From Agelas oroides (taxonomy: Eukaryota; Porifera; Demospongiae; Agelasida; Agelasidae), in assembly GCA_949130485.1 (NCBI GenBank), contig OX422183.1, positions 19,065,934 through 19,129,933 on the forward strand: a stretch of 64,000 nucleotides of DNA, in the 5' to 3' direction. A program made the translations under genes and the position numbers. Below the pieces are notes generated by a model. The model was not told where the DNA came from, ran no database searches, and worked only from the letters and a program-made list of their open reading frames with translations. Positions within the stretch are counted from its first letter, which is position 1; the number at the start of each line of letters is the position of its first letter. Shown here piece by piece: positions 12,256 to 22,377 of the stretch.

Positions 12256-12716
12256 CTCTTTGCACTCTGAAATAGTACACCATCGTTTATCAAGGTTATC
12301 AGTTTGATGGTCAAAGTGACAACCATTACTTAGGAAGCCCTAGCTGTGCCAGTAGCCTGATTTGAAAAGATAGCATGTAAGTAGGCTGAATTTGTTTGAA
12401 GCTGTTGTTTCTGGATATAGCAAATTTTCAAGTTACAAGTTAGCCTAAGTAAAAACTAGAGACATTTGCTCCCATGTTCAAGAGAAAGCTTCAACCCTAG
12501 GCAATATCACAACAATATCTCACGAACTGATACTGCCCATACTTCCTGCCTTTTCAGTGAGCAATGTGAGTGGGGAAGGGTGTGGCCTACACTCAATAGG
12601 CAGGGATTTACCTCCAAATTCTTATTTGGCTTTGCCACTGTGAGATCAGGCTCTCCCCATGCATATTTTCCCATGAACTGTGTATGCATATAAATCTGCG
12701 CTTAACATGCAAAGAG
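12256..12716. mobile_element. piggyBac-like MITE flanked by TTAA
   Basis: TTAA at 12252-12255 and 12717-12720 flanks inverted ends CTCTTTGCA and TGCAAAGAG. TTAA target sites and TTAACYCTTTGC-type ends are characteristic of piggyBac elements. No transposase frame is present, so it is non-autonomous. It lies just after the last assigned exon of the DUF7869-type gene. Confidence 0.68.
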
Positions 12717-13195
12717 TTAAACAGATTGGTGTTCACAATTCCAGTTAAATAAGGAAGCAAAATGCGAGCTAAGCTTCAAACCCACACTACAGTGGCATTG
12801 GAAGCTACTTCTATGTAGAAGACACACAAGCCATGCTGCTCAGTAGGTGTGGCGCAGTCAGACCCAAGTGCACTGCACCCTCAGTTCTGGCTAGCTGGGC
12901 AGTATGAAGTTCTTGTGTAGGGTAAGTACCCTACACAAGAACAGGCAGGGCAAATGACCTATAGGCAGGACAAATGACTGCATTGTCGTATGCCAGTAGA
13001 GTGGCCATTCTACCTGGCTGCTACTCACTCGATACCTAACTATCTGCAGTCCCACTATGATGAAGTGGCAACGTCACCCTGGTATATGTTTATGGATTGA
13101 AAAATGTACCCAGTGTGGTGTTAGTTCAGGATTATCTGAGACTTTTGGCAAAAGTATGGCCATGAGTAACTGACTCAGGTTTGCCACATCTTTCA

Positions 13196-13262
13196 GGTGT
13201 CCATTTCTGTTCCTGTTCCAGGTTCCATTTCCCGCATTTCTGTGTTTTCAAGTTGCCCCAAA
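13196..13262 (+). repeat. Diverged repeat, inverted relative at 16282-16350
   Basis: TTTCTGTTCCTGTTCCAGG through CAAGTTGCCCCAAATTTG resembles the reverse complement of 16282-16350, which reads TTTCAGTTCCTGTCCCG and TAGTTGCCCATTTTGG. It begins after TTTCAG, so it could also be read as an exon continuing the DUF7869-type gene in phase. Repetition elsewhere argues against that. Confidence 0.45.
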
Positions 13263-13269
13263 TTTGTGA

Positions 13270-13380
13270 TTCATACCCACGAGATCAACTCCCATGAAAT
13301 CAACTACCACAAATTCAACTCTCACAAAATCAACTTCCCACAAGATCAACTTCGCATGAGGTCAACTCCAATAAAAGTGA
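13270..13380. repeat. Left tandem arm of ATCAACTCC repeats
   Basis: About six irregular units of a CACGAGATCAACTCC type (CATGAAATCAACTAC, CACAAAATCAACTTC and so on). The reverse complement of the same unit forms the much more regular array at 14427-14656. The pair brackets the split transposase remnant. Confidence 0.7.
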
Positions 13381-13401
13381 TATGACAGCAAATGGGTCAA
13401 T

Positions 13402-14278
13402 GTGGGGTCAAAAGGTGTGCCACTTCAAACACCAGTTGATAATCCTTCTGTACTGTTACATCTACATAGCACTCATTTTCCATGTCTGAGTCCTATCAAT
13501 TGCCACAAACCTAGGCAAGGCAAGGCCGTAGACAAGTGGGTGCTTGGGGGTGCTGAAGCACCCCCAAATTTTGGCATTTGTATTTGAACCGTAGTGGCCG
13601 TAAAGGCTTTGGCCGTAAATTAATATTCATAACCTGCTAAGTTAGCTCAAGCTAGCCTCGTTCTCTGGGAGCGAGGCTAAGGTCAAGCAGCCTCTTCGTT
13701 GCATCAGTCTCATATGCAGTTGCTTTGCAGTGAGATGACTCGGTACAAAGGTAATCAAGCGACGAAAGCTATAGCTGGGCGGTCTCCTGGGAACGACGAA
13801 GTCAATATAATCTGTTTTCCACATTAATTGAATATTGTACTGGAGGGTTGGTAAGGTCTGAGAATGAGGCCAGAATATTATGCACCGTTGTAAAAAGGCT
13901 TTATTTCGCAGTCTAAAGGTGCACACTTTGAAATAATTTGCCGCCGCGCTATGCGCGGCGAAATTATTTCCCATTGTTTTTTAGCAGCACTTCACGCGGC
14001 ACAGCATGGTCTCTACACTCCAAATTTGCTTCCTACGCCTATGTTGAAGGATATAGCACATAGCCACAGCACACAACTGCTTATGATGTGTAGTGAAAGT
14101 TAGCACCCCCAAACTAATAAACTTGTCTACGGCCCTGCAAGGTCTGCAACATGAAGCTCTGGAAGTTGGTTTTGTTGAGTATTTCGATTGCACTTGGATC
14201 AATGGCCAGAATTATTCAGAGGAAATACCATGGATCAAGAACCATCTGGAGGGCTGGTATTCACAAATGAAGGGGTGA
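13402..14278 (+). pseudogene. Mutator-type (MULE) transposase remnant, split by an insertion
   Basis: 14143-14278 reads LQHEALEVGFVEYF, DCTWINGQN, PWIKNHLEGWYSQMKG and then a stop. This resembles the C-terminal part of MULE-like transposases, where a FxxYFxxTWxxG segment precedes a NHVEGWHSxL motif. The frame at 13402-13520 becomes continuous with it when the element at 13521-14137 and one CAAGG copy are left out, so that element landed in an open frame. No D-D-E core is visible, so this is a fragment. It could instead be an exon of a spliced gene. The flanking inverted tandem arrays suggest the ends of the original transposon. Confidence 0.5.
13521..14137. mobile_element. CARGGCCGTAGAC-ended element
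   Basis: The ends CAAGGCCGTAGACAAGT and ACTTGTCTACGGCCCTG are inverted repeats, followed inward by mirrored GGGGGTGCT and AGCACCCCC. Flanking CAAGG at 13516-13520 and 14138-14142 fits a five-base target duplication. A tiny TAGCCTCG palindrome (about 13653-13679) is nested inside. The minus strand holds 60-110 codon frames that match nothing recognisable. It interrupts the MULE-like reading frame. Confidence 0.7.
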
Positions 14279-14426
14279 TGAACTCACTCATTGGAAGAAT
14301 TCAGAATGGAGAGTGTAGCCTAGTTAATTAGTTAGCAGCAAATGGAAACCAAACTGGACTTAATACTTTCACTAAAGTCTGTATTATGGTATACACATTT
14401 GCTTTAAAAAATCTGTATATAATATT

Positions 14427-14656
14427 AGTTGATCCCATAGGAAGTTGATCTGGTGGGAGTTGACCTCGTGAAAAGTGGGAGTTGACCTCGTGAAAAGTTG
14501 ATCTGGTGGGAGTTGACCTCGTGAAAAGTGGGAGTTGACCTCGTGAAAAGTTGATCTTGTGGGAGTTGACCTCGTGAAAAGTTGATCTTGTGGGAGTTGA
14601 CCTCGTGAAAAGTTGATCTTGTGGGAGTTGATGTTATTGGAGTTGATTTCATGAGA
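14427..14656. repeat. Right tandem arm, GTTGACCTCGTG repeats
   Basis: Units of GGGAGTTGACCTCGTGAAAA alternate with AGTTGATCTKGTG; the basic period is about 31 bases, with some units shortened to about 21. The orientation is opposite to the arm at 13270-13380. High unit identity indicates recent expansion. The 116-119 codon minus-strand frames across it are repeat translations, not genes. Confidence 0.82.
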
Positions 14657-14836
14657 GGACACCAAAATTTCACATTTTTTGAAAAACCATTCACCCCATT
14701 GAAAGACCATATATATAGTACAAAACCCGAACATAAAACTTTGGGATACAACAGCACAATCCCACTACCATATAACCAACTCATACTACACTCTTTCCTA
14801 CGTACGATTCAGCATGCAGTGTGTAAAATGGAATGC

Positions 14837-15097
14837 GTACTATTGCACAATTTCATGGTACAAGAAGAAGCACACAAAACCACAGAACTGAGAGATTTTA
14901 GGGGTGGGCACTTGCTCAAGTGTGGGTACTTGGTCTAGGAAATACAGTATATACCTGTACCTGTGTACAACAGTACAGTCACATCACATTTTACCTTGTG
15001 ATTCTACATTGATGACTCCAAGAGAAGTGAAGACCAACAGTACGATGGTACATGTAGCTGCAGTCATGGTTCCCTATTGAAATTTGACAAACAGGTC
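14837..15097 (-). pseudogene. Inverted orphan copy of a signal-peptide exon
   Basis: The minus strand of this block closely matches 27096-27353, including ATG at 15067, a 73-base exon (15067-14995) for MTAATCTIVLLVFTSLGV and following residues, and the GT donor. Only a handful of differences are visible, and one changes a Thr codon to Ala. Similarity stops abruptly at both ends. No matching Ig or FN3 exon lies downstream on the minus strand, so the exon has no gene. It could still serve as an alternative first exon for something outside the visible layout, but that is unlikely. Confidence 0.75.
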
Positions 15098-17775
15098 AAA
15101 TAGAAGGAACAAAATTGCCTCTTTTCTACCATGCACTTAAGCTATAAAGCAATGCAAAGACTCATTGGGAGCTTAGATGCATTTATGGTTGCATTGCACA
15201 GCTTTGCTAAGGGTTACATATAGTTCATGTCCCCACATAGAGCATCTATAGACACTCTGATATATAGCCTTTGCAAGAGCGCATAAGAACGGGTGGCTAG
15301 AGTAATGGCATGTATCTCCGTTAAATTTGAGACCGGTCTGAATTTACTGCAAGTACTAAAAATAGTAACACGTACTGCACAGCTGCACATAAGACCTAAG
15401 CCATTGTTGCTAAGCATGTGACTGGGTGTTCTATTTTTAGTATGGTTCAATAATTTTGACCGGAATATGGGAGTTACATGCTCTTACTCAAGCCGCCCAT
15501 TCTTATGCACTCTTGCCTTTGTGATATAACAAAGGTCTCAGGCTATGATTTCAACCTTTGTTATGACTAAAGTTCTGCATCTGAGACATTGGCAGGCATC
15601 ATGCTGAAATAGCTAGTACATGTGACCTCAAAAGTAGCACAGATCACAATGCCATCAGAAAATACAAAAATTGAGGCAGAGATGTTATGTATGCCGTAAC
15701 CTTCAAATGTCAAATACAGATCTAGAACCCAGCGTTAGTTTACACTTTCTTCACGTTCATCCTTATGACGACTGGAGCGTTCAGTCAAAACATTGGCAAA
15801 AGTTTTCTGATTTTAAGTGGCATCAGATAACCTACCTTCCATTTATGCAGGAGTCAACTGAGAAGCCACTGAAAGTGAATGTCTTTACTAGCCCACACAG
15901 CATAAAATAAAGTTGAAGCTAAATGCACGCTCCAAACCACAAAACAAGCATATGGAATAGCCTTTGCCATTATAAGGCTACTGTTTGTTGCATGTCTTTC
16001 TCTGAAGTTCATGCGGGAAGGCAGATATCACCATTATGTCATTACTATGATTATTCATCTTAAAAAGTTCAACTCTCCATAAAAAACACCAAATATAACA
16101 TCAGTAAATTTTAGCAATACACTGCTTTTACAACACAAGTAAATCTGCAGTACCATGCAATGCTGTTCAGAGAGCAATTAATATATTATGTGTGAATAAT
16201 GGTGATAACGGCTGCAGGAGCAGGCCTCTAAAATGATGCAGGCAGGGTATGAGAAACTGCTATTCAACAAATACTGGCCTATTCCAAAATGGGCAACTAG
16301 AAAAGCAGGGAATGGGAAACGGGACAGGAACTGAAACGGGAATAGAATTTGCACAAAAATCTGCTGGGCAGAGACAGTATAACTTGGGGCTCGTAGAGAC
16401 CTTGCTCACAAACATCTCCAGGGAGGATTTGGGGCTTACAGTGATGTTGTTCACAAACTAAGGAGCACACACAATGGGCTGAGTTGTCTTCAAGTTTCAC
16501 CTATTTTTTGGTTCTGTGAGACAGCAGTCAACACTCAGTGTTGTAAATGGGTACACATCAGTCAACTATGCCGTAATTTCATGACATACTAACTCTATCA
16601 TCACTGGCCCTATGACACTTACTAATTCAAGCCCTACAGATACTAGATAGGTAGCCACAAGACTTACCTGCAGTGAAGTCGGCACCCCACATAAAAGGCT
16701 GCGCAAACGGAAGTGAATTGCTGATTCGGCTTCTCGAACGTAGTGGCTAAATTTCGCCAGTATCTATCTCCGATAGTAAAACTAACCTATAGACAAGACC
16801 TCTTGATAAAACATATCCAGGAATTAGCAAAACTTATCAGGGATGTGTTAGTTCCAAACGCCTTACTTATGCGGGCGGGGTTGACAATATCAGAGTCGAT
16901 CGAGTGCTGACTGCATTTTGGGTTTTATGAGATCTACAAACATGGGGCGAGGATTAACAGGAAGAGAAACTCTAGGCCGAACATATATCTCAGCTAGTAC
17001 GCTCCCCTACAACTGTACCTTACCGTAATGTTAAAAGCGCTTATTAGCACCATGAATATTGCAGACCGAATGGGCACTTTTTATATGCGCCAGTGCTTAT
17101 CATCAGATTAACCCTCCCAGGGTGAAAGTATGCCTGCGGCAGAAGGAATTAGCTCCAGAGTGAACTCCCTCTTCCTAAAAAGTCAGTTCCCTAATCAACA
17201 GAAATCGTTACACTGACCTTCTCCAGCAACTTCGAATTCAGCCAGCCTCGGGTACAAAGGTCATTCTTCTTACCGTAATTCCGGAAATTATTAATGCGGT
17301 ATTTTATAAATGGGAACATTGTGAGGCATTTTACACATGCGTTGTTTAAAAACGTTTTTTTATGGATACGTAGTCTTAATTCGCATTATTTAAATAGCAT
17401 TATTATGCAAAACCCTTACATCAATTTCAGTGACACGCATGTAAATGCCCAGCCATGTTTTATGACTTATGAGTCACTGTGATCGTAAATGTGTAAGTGA
17501 ATGGTATCAAAATGAGAAAAGGTGAGGTTAAGAAAAACTACAACGTAATTTATATAAACGTAGCAATTGCATAAGTTAAGAATATAAAAACTTGTCAATT
17601 ATATTGAGGTGCATAAAAGTATGGTCCCTTTCGGTTATAATAAAGAACAGTTCATTTCGCAAGTTTTGTAGTATACCGGTACTACATTCTATCACAAAAT
17701 GAAATTCAGTCTCAACTTTATCATACCGGAATTACGGTAGTATGAATGAATAAAATTGTCACGCCACAAGGCAAC
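15098..17775. other. No gene recognised
   Basis: Open frames here are short and show no domain. The one repeat seen is the minus-strand relative of 13196-13262 at 16282-16350. The stretch 16690-17290 is GC-richer than its surroundings but has no assignable exon. Confidence 0.5.
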
Positions 17776-18409
17776 TAGCCTCGTACCCCGGCCGTTAATT
17801 AGGAAAAACGGCCTGGCAACTTCTCCGAGTTCAAACTGTTGACTTCCGCTGCACTGGAGTTGTCAGTACCAATCAGATTTCAGAACGCTTCACATGACAG
17901 TTGTACAGAATTTTAATTGCGTCATAAATGCATCACAGTATTAATATACCCGTCCCGTGGTACCGCTAGCGCTTGGAATGACGCTTTTGTTCGAACTCCT
18001 TCCGTTGACTTGTGTGCAACAACTACAGTGCCTGCGGACAAAACGGATTCTTTATAAAAAAGGACCAGTTCGAGAGTAGCAGTGTCAGGTACTAGTTTAG
18101 TACTTACTGTCAGTCGGACACATCGACATCGGTGAGCGAGAGCGAGTCTACTGCAAGCAGTTCGTCTACAGATGACAAGTAAGACAGTAACCATCCAATA
18201 TAAGCCTGTAACGAGTCTACTGGCAACAACAACGCGCTTGCACAATTACGAACAGTCACGTGGCTACGATTAAATATCACATGCATTATCCAATATTCAT
18301 GGCTTGTATGGGTGCAGCTGTAATCTTTTCACGTCACATCCGTATACAGTTTGAACCCGGGTAAGTTGCCAGGCCGTTTTTCCTAATTAACGGCCTGGGT
18401 ACGAGGCTA
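17776..18409. mobile_element. TAGCCTCG-family element, 634 bases, perfect 9-bp target duplication
   Basis: Ends TAGCCTCGTACCCCGGCCG and CGGCCTGGGTACGAGGCTA continue into a long inverted repeat through TTAATTAGGAAAAACGGCC, CTGGCAACTT and TTCAAACTG. CAAGGCAAC occurs exactly at 17767-17775 and 18410-18418. The nine-base duplication fits the Mutator superfamily. The interior has a minus-strand frame of 107 codons without recognisable motifs. Confidence 0.85.
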
Positions 18410-19455
18410 CAAGGCAACAGGCCAATTCTGGCCTATGAGACAGAATACAAAATTACGCAATAATTGTTAAACAAAATTTCTGGAGAATGATAGAGAGTGA
18501 AATAGACCCTTTTTTTTCTTTTTGCTTGTCTGTTTGTTCGTTTGTTTTTGTTTGTTTCTTTCCCCCGCCTAGTCTTGAACGCTCGAGTGTGGCCTCGCCT
18601 GGCCAGGGGCTGATTACGTATTTGCGCAAGCACTTTATAATTGCCCGTCCGATTTTTGCACACATCTTTGGTGATTCGAGTAATCCGGCAGCCCGGCGTG
18701 AAACATCAACGCTCAACGTGCAAGTACTCAGTAAGTACACGCCTGCACTTTTGCAAGCATATGTACACTATACGGAACAAAAAGAGAAAAATATATAGTA
18801 AGTGATGTTGTATATACAAAAAAAACATATATATGTACACTATACGCATACTATACGCTCACACTACGCTATTTGTACGGGGGGGGGGGGGGGGGGGGTC
18901 AGGTAAAGTTTCGTGCGTGTGGGAGAGACGGTGTATGCCAAACTTGTAGAACTCGGTCTGTCTTCGCGGGGGGAGGTTCGTCCGAACCCACACAACAACC
19001 CCCCCCCCTCCCACTGCCAGGCTGGTAGTCGCTAAGTTGACCCAACGCCATGTGGTGACGTCAGAGGTTCAAAGGTTAATTTGCACTGGCTCCTTACGCA
19101 TGCGCTCAACTGCATGCGCTCAACTGCGTGCGCTCAACTGCGTGCGCTCAACTGCATGCTGCAGAAAGCGACACTTAGTGCGCTGGTTGTCTGTTGTGGC
19201 TTGTTGGCTAAATGGTTAAGGGTTAAGGTTAGGGTTAGGGTTAGGGTTATGGCTGGGGCCAGGGAATGCACTAGCTGTACTTTTTTTCCCCTCTGGTTTA
19301 TAAGTGTGGTGAACACCTCTGTCTTCGTTGGCTCGGTATACAGTCTCCGTAAATGCGCGCGACGGGTTACTTATGGATATTCAATAGATTACGTAACCGC
19401 ATGGAGTTGGGTCAACTTAGCGACTCCCCCCAGTCCCCCACTGGCTTGTCGCGGC
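18410..19455. other. Low-complexity and telomere-like stretch, no gene
   Basis: Contents: a T-rich CTGTTTGTTCGTTTG stretch near 18520-18560, a G run at about 18879-18898, a C run near 19000, four 15-base units of GCTCAACTGCRTGC at about 19097-19160, and a short run of GGTTAGGGTTAGGG at about 19212-19248 flanked by degenerate copies. No coding region is supported. Confidence 0.6.
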
Positions 19456-20275
19456 AGTTGTATGTCGAGTGGGGGAGCACCAACACCGCTGGCACATCGA
19501 TGTTCAAAATTTCACACATACATAAAGTGTGAAGTTAAAACATAAAGGGAGATGGGGATGGGGCATTTATGGCTTAGATGGATGGGGCATTTTATGGCTT
19601 AAATGGGTGGGTGGGGCATTTATGGCTTAAATGGGTGGGGCATTTTATGGCTTAAATGGGTGTGGTATTTATGACTTAAATGGGTGGGGCATTTATGGCT
19701 CAAATGGATGGGGCGGTTAGTTACTGTTTTTGGGAGATATGCTCAAAAAATACTGGTCTTCAGGGGAGTACCCTTTCCGGTCCTCGCATGACCACGGGTT
19801 TCGGTCCCTTTGAACTCCCGACCCGTGGCCTACTACAGAAAGGGCGGGACCACTCCCCGCCTAAGGTTTGCTTTGAGGAGCCCAGCTTTTGGTTGGCACA
19901 TAGTGCTATGGGCATTCACAGTGCTATAAATATTCAAATTACTAAACAAATTGGGGGTGGGGCTCAATGGGTGGAGTTATCATATTAGCTTATAATAACT
20001 AGGGGGATGGGCGAACGGTTAACGTACGGGATTCTGGCTCGCTATCGTGTCGTCTTGGTGGAACGTCTGGGAGGCTTGTTCTCTGCTGGTAGGCGCTCCT
20101 GTACCGAAGATAATTCGGGTCTGTACTGCGGCGACCATCTCACGGTGAGTATTATTAGTTGTTTGTGTGTGATACTCGGTCGACGGGCTTTAAATGGGAG
20201 CGTGCTTCTCTTAGTAACGGCGTACCTATCCTAGTAACGGCATTGTTACGCTAGTTATGGCGTGTGCTTTACTAT

Positions 20276-20840
20276 TAGCCTCGTTCCCAGGCCCTGCGCG
20301 TTCGTCGCTTGCAGTACGAAATTCGCGCAGAGGGCCTGGGCTCGTTCATCACGTGATGTGTGCCGCAGCCGTAATTTTACGTCACACCAGATATGGCCGC
20401 GCCGTGTTGCAGCATTGGTTGTAGAGATAACCACAAATGGAGTTGGAAGAACCTGAAACAGGTCACGCGCGTACGATAGACTACAATAGTAAACTCGAGC
20501 TGAAGAAGACGAGGAGCCGAAATCCAGGGTCGACCTAGTAACACGATGTAGCAAGGTATCTGAATATAGACGTCTACTATCCAGCTAAACATGACAGCTT
20601 GTGCTCTTTCGCTGCCGAGACTTTTAGCACTTACGTAAGCTTGCACACGAACCATTACTGTGATCTCTGTGGGCCTCTTTCAACGCTAAACTGGGCGCTA
20701 GCTCATCTATGACATCATTGATTCCAGTAGAATGGACGTGACGTAAGCTGCGGCACACATCACGTGATGAACGAGCCCAGGCCCTCTGCGCGAATTTCGT
20801 ACTGTAAGCGACGAACGCGCAGGGCCTGGGAACGAGGCTA
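20276..20840. mobile_element. TAGCCTCG-family element with empty site in sister repeats
   Basis: The terminal inverted repeat is about 80 bases, from TAGCCTCGTTCCCAGGCCC through GCGCAGAGGGCCTGGGCTCG to ATCACGTGATG and mirrored at the right. CTTTACTAT flanks it at 20267-20275 and 20841-20849. Units 2 and 3 have one CTTTACTAT at 23165 and 25513 and no element. This proves the boundaries and the nine-base duplication. It inserted after the array formed, or was lost cleanly from the other units (less likely). Confidence 0.92.
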
Positions 20841-20929
20841 CTTTACTATAGTAACGGTACGCCTAGGGCTGTAGTCGGTTCCATAAGGCTGAGCTAGGGG
20901 TTGGGGCTGCTCTGTGTTATCTGCGAGGC

Positions 20930-21478
20930 TCACTCACAGTGTGAAGCTCATTCACATTAAAAATTACGAGTGTGAGGCTTACTCACACTTGAGTTACTAC
21001 TGTGAGGCTCACTCACAGTTACGCTACGGGTGTAAAGCTCATTCACACTTGAGTTACCACTGTGAGGCTCATTCACCGTTATGTTACGAGTGTGAAGCTC
21101 ATTCACATTAAAAATTACGAGTGTGAGGCTCACTCACACTTGAGTTACTGCTGTGAGGCTCACTCACAGTTACGTTATGAGTGTGAAGCTCATTCACACT
21201 TGAGTTACCACTGTGAGGCTCATTCACTGTTATGTTACGAGTGTGAAGCTCATTCACATTTTTAAATTATGAGTGTGAAGCTCATTCACACTTCAGTTAC
21301 ATGTACTACTGTGAGGCTCATTCACCGTTACGAGTGTGAAGCTCATTCACACTTGAGTTACTACTGTGAGGTTCACTCACAGTTACGTTACGAGTCTGAA
21401 GCTCATTCACACTTGAGTTACTACAGTTACGTTATGGGTGTGAAGCTCATTCGCATTTTAAATTACGAGTGTGAGTGT
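20930..21478. repeat. Palindromic 30-base satellite
   Basis: Units alternate GTGTGAAGCTCATTCACAC and CTGTGAGGCTCACTCACAG, each itself an imperfect palindrome, separated by TTGAGTTACTAC or TTACGTTACGA. Copies of the block are at about 23254-23803 and, truncated, 25596-25675. The frames across it read as ECEAHSHLSY-type peptides and are translation artefacts. Confidence 0.88.
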
Positions 21479-22377
21479 GTTAGGATGAGGGCTTTATACT
21501 TTATACACATGTATCTATGTGGAGATGGATAAAAACGGGGTCTTTTTGACTACAGCTGTCCTTCCTCTCGCAATTAAATACACTGTGGTAGCTAGGTGGA
21601 GATCCCCTGCGGACGGGGTTGCGGGCCTGGGTGGGTTGACTGTACAAGCACATTGCCTGAGCGGATACTCTCACTATCCACCACCTCAGCCTCCGGCTCA
21701 ATTATCTCTTCACCAAGGGGGTATCCTATGGTTAACTTTGGAAAATGGGAATGGGGCTGGGGGTTGTAAAGATGTATTCTACTAAGCTGTGGAAGGCTTG
21801 CTTGTGACCTAGTTACAACAGTAAGCTCAGATACTAAGACCTCTCTGTGTGCATGCTGTAAGTTTCTCTACGGGCTGGGTCAGGCTGTGTTAGGATAAGG
21901 GCTTTATACTTTATGCACATGTATCTATGTGGAGATGGATAAAGACGGGGTCTTTTTGACTACAGCTGTCCTTCCTCTCGCAATTAAATACACTGTGGTA
22001 GCTAGGTGGAGATCCCCTGCGGACGGGGTTGCGGGCCTGGGTGGGTTGACTGTACAAGCACATTGCCTGAGCGGATACTCTCACTATCCACCACCTCAGC
22101 CTCCGGCTCAATTACCTCTTCACCAAGGGGGTATACTATGGTTAACTTTGGGAAATGGGAATGGGGCTGGGACAAGGAATTATTATTGGAGAGATATTCC
22201 TTCATGCACAGTGAGAAGTCTAGCCTGTTGCTTATTGTCATGCTGTTTAGGTCTAAGGCATGCCTGAGGTATTATGGTTGTTAGAACACGTGCGTCTTCG
22301 GGTGGATCCATTGAAGGATGCTGCGGGTTCCCCATTTGGCAAGGCTGACAGACTTTATCTGTACCTGCATGTTCAGA

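Larger units (their letters stand above)
19456..22377. repeat. Tandem unit 1 of a 2.3-kb array
   Basis: Begins at AGTTGTATGTCGAGTGGGGG. Order inside: a GGGTGGGGCATTTATGGCTTAAAT minisatellite (about 19548-19712), a unique block to about 20260, the inserted element 20276-20840, a palindromic 30-base satellite (20930-21478), then two copies of a 280-base block about 410 bases apart (from 21477 and from 21887). Units 1 and 2 are almost identical apart from the insertion and one minisatellite unit. Short frames (60-112 codons) recur identically in each unit but show no domain and are not called as genes. Confidence 0.9.

Noticed and set aside
13197-13385. Possible last exon of the DUF7869-type gene
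   Set aside because: Phase fits, but the sequence is a repeat found inverted at 16282 and then enters tandem units.
14384-14784. Two minus-strand frames of 116-119 codons
   Set aside because: Both come from the GTTGACCTCGTG tandem array.
17922-18245. 107-codon minus-strand frame inside the 634-base element
   Set aside because: No transposase motif; probably chance openness within a non-autonomous element.
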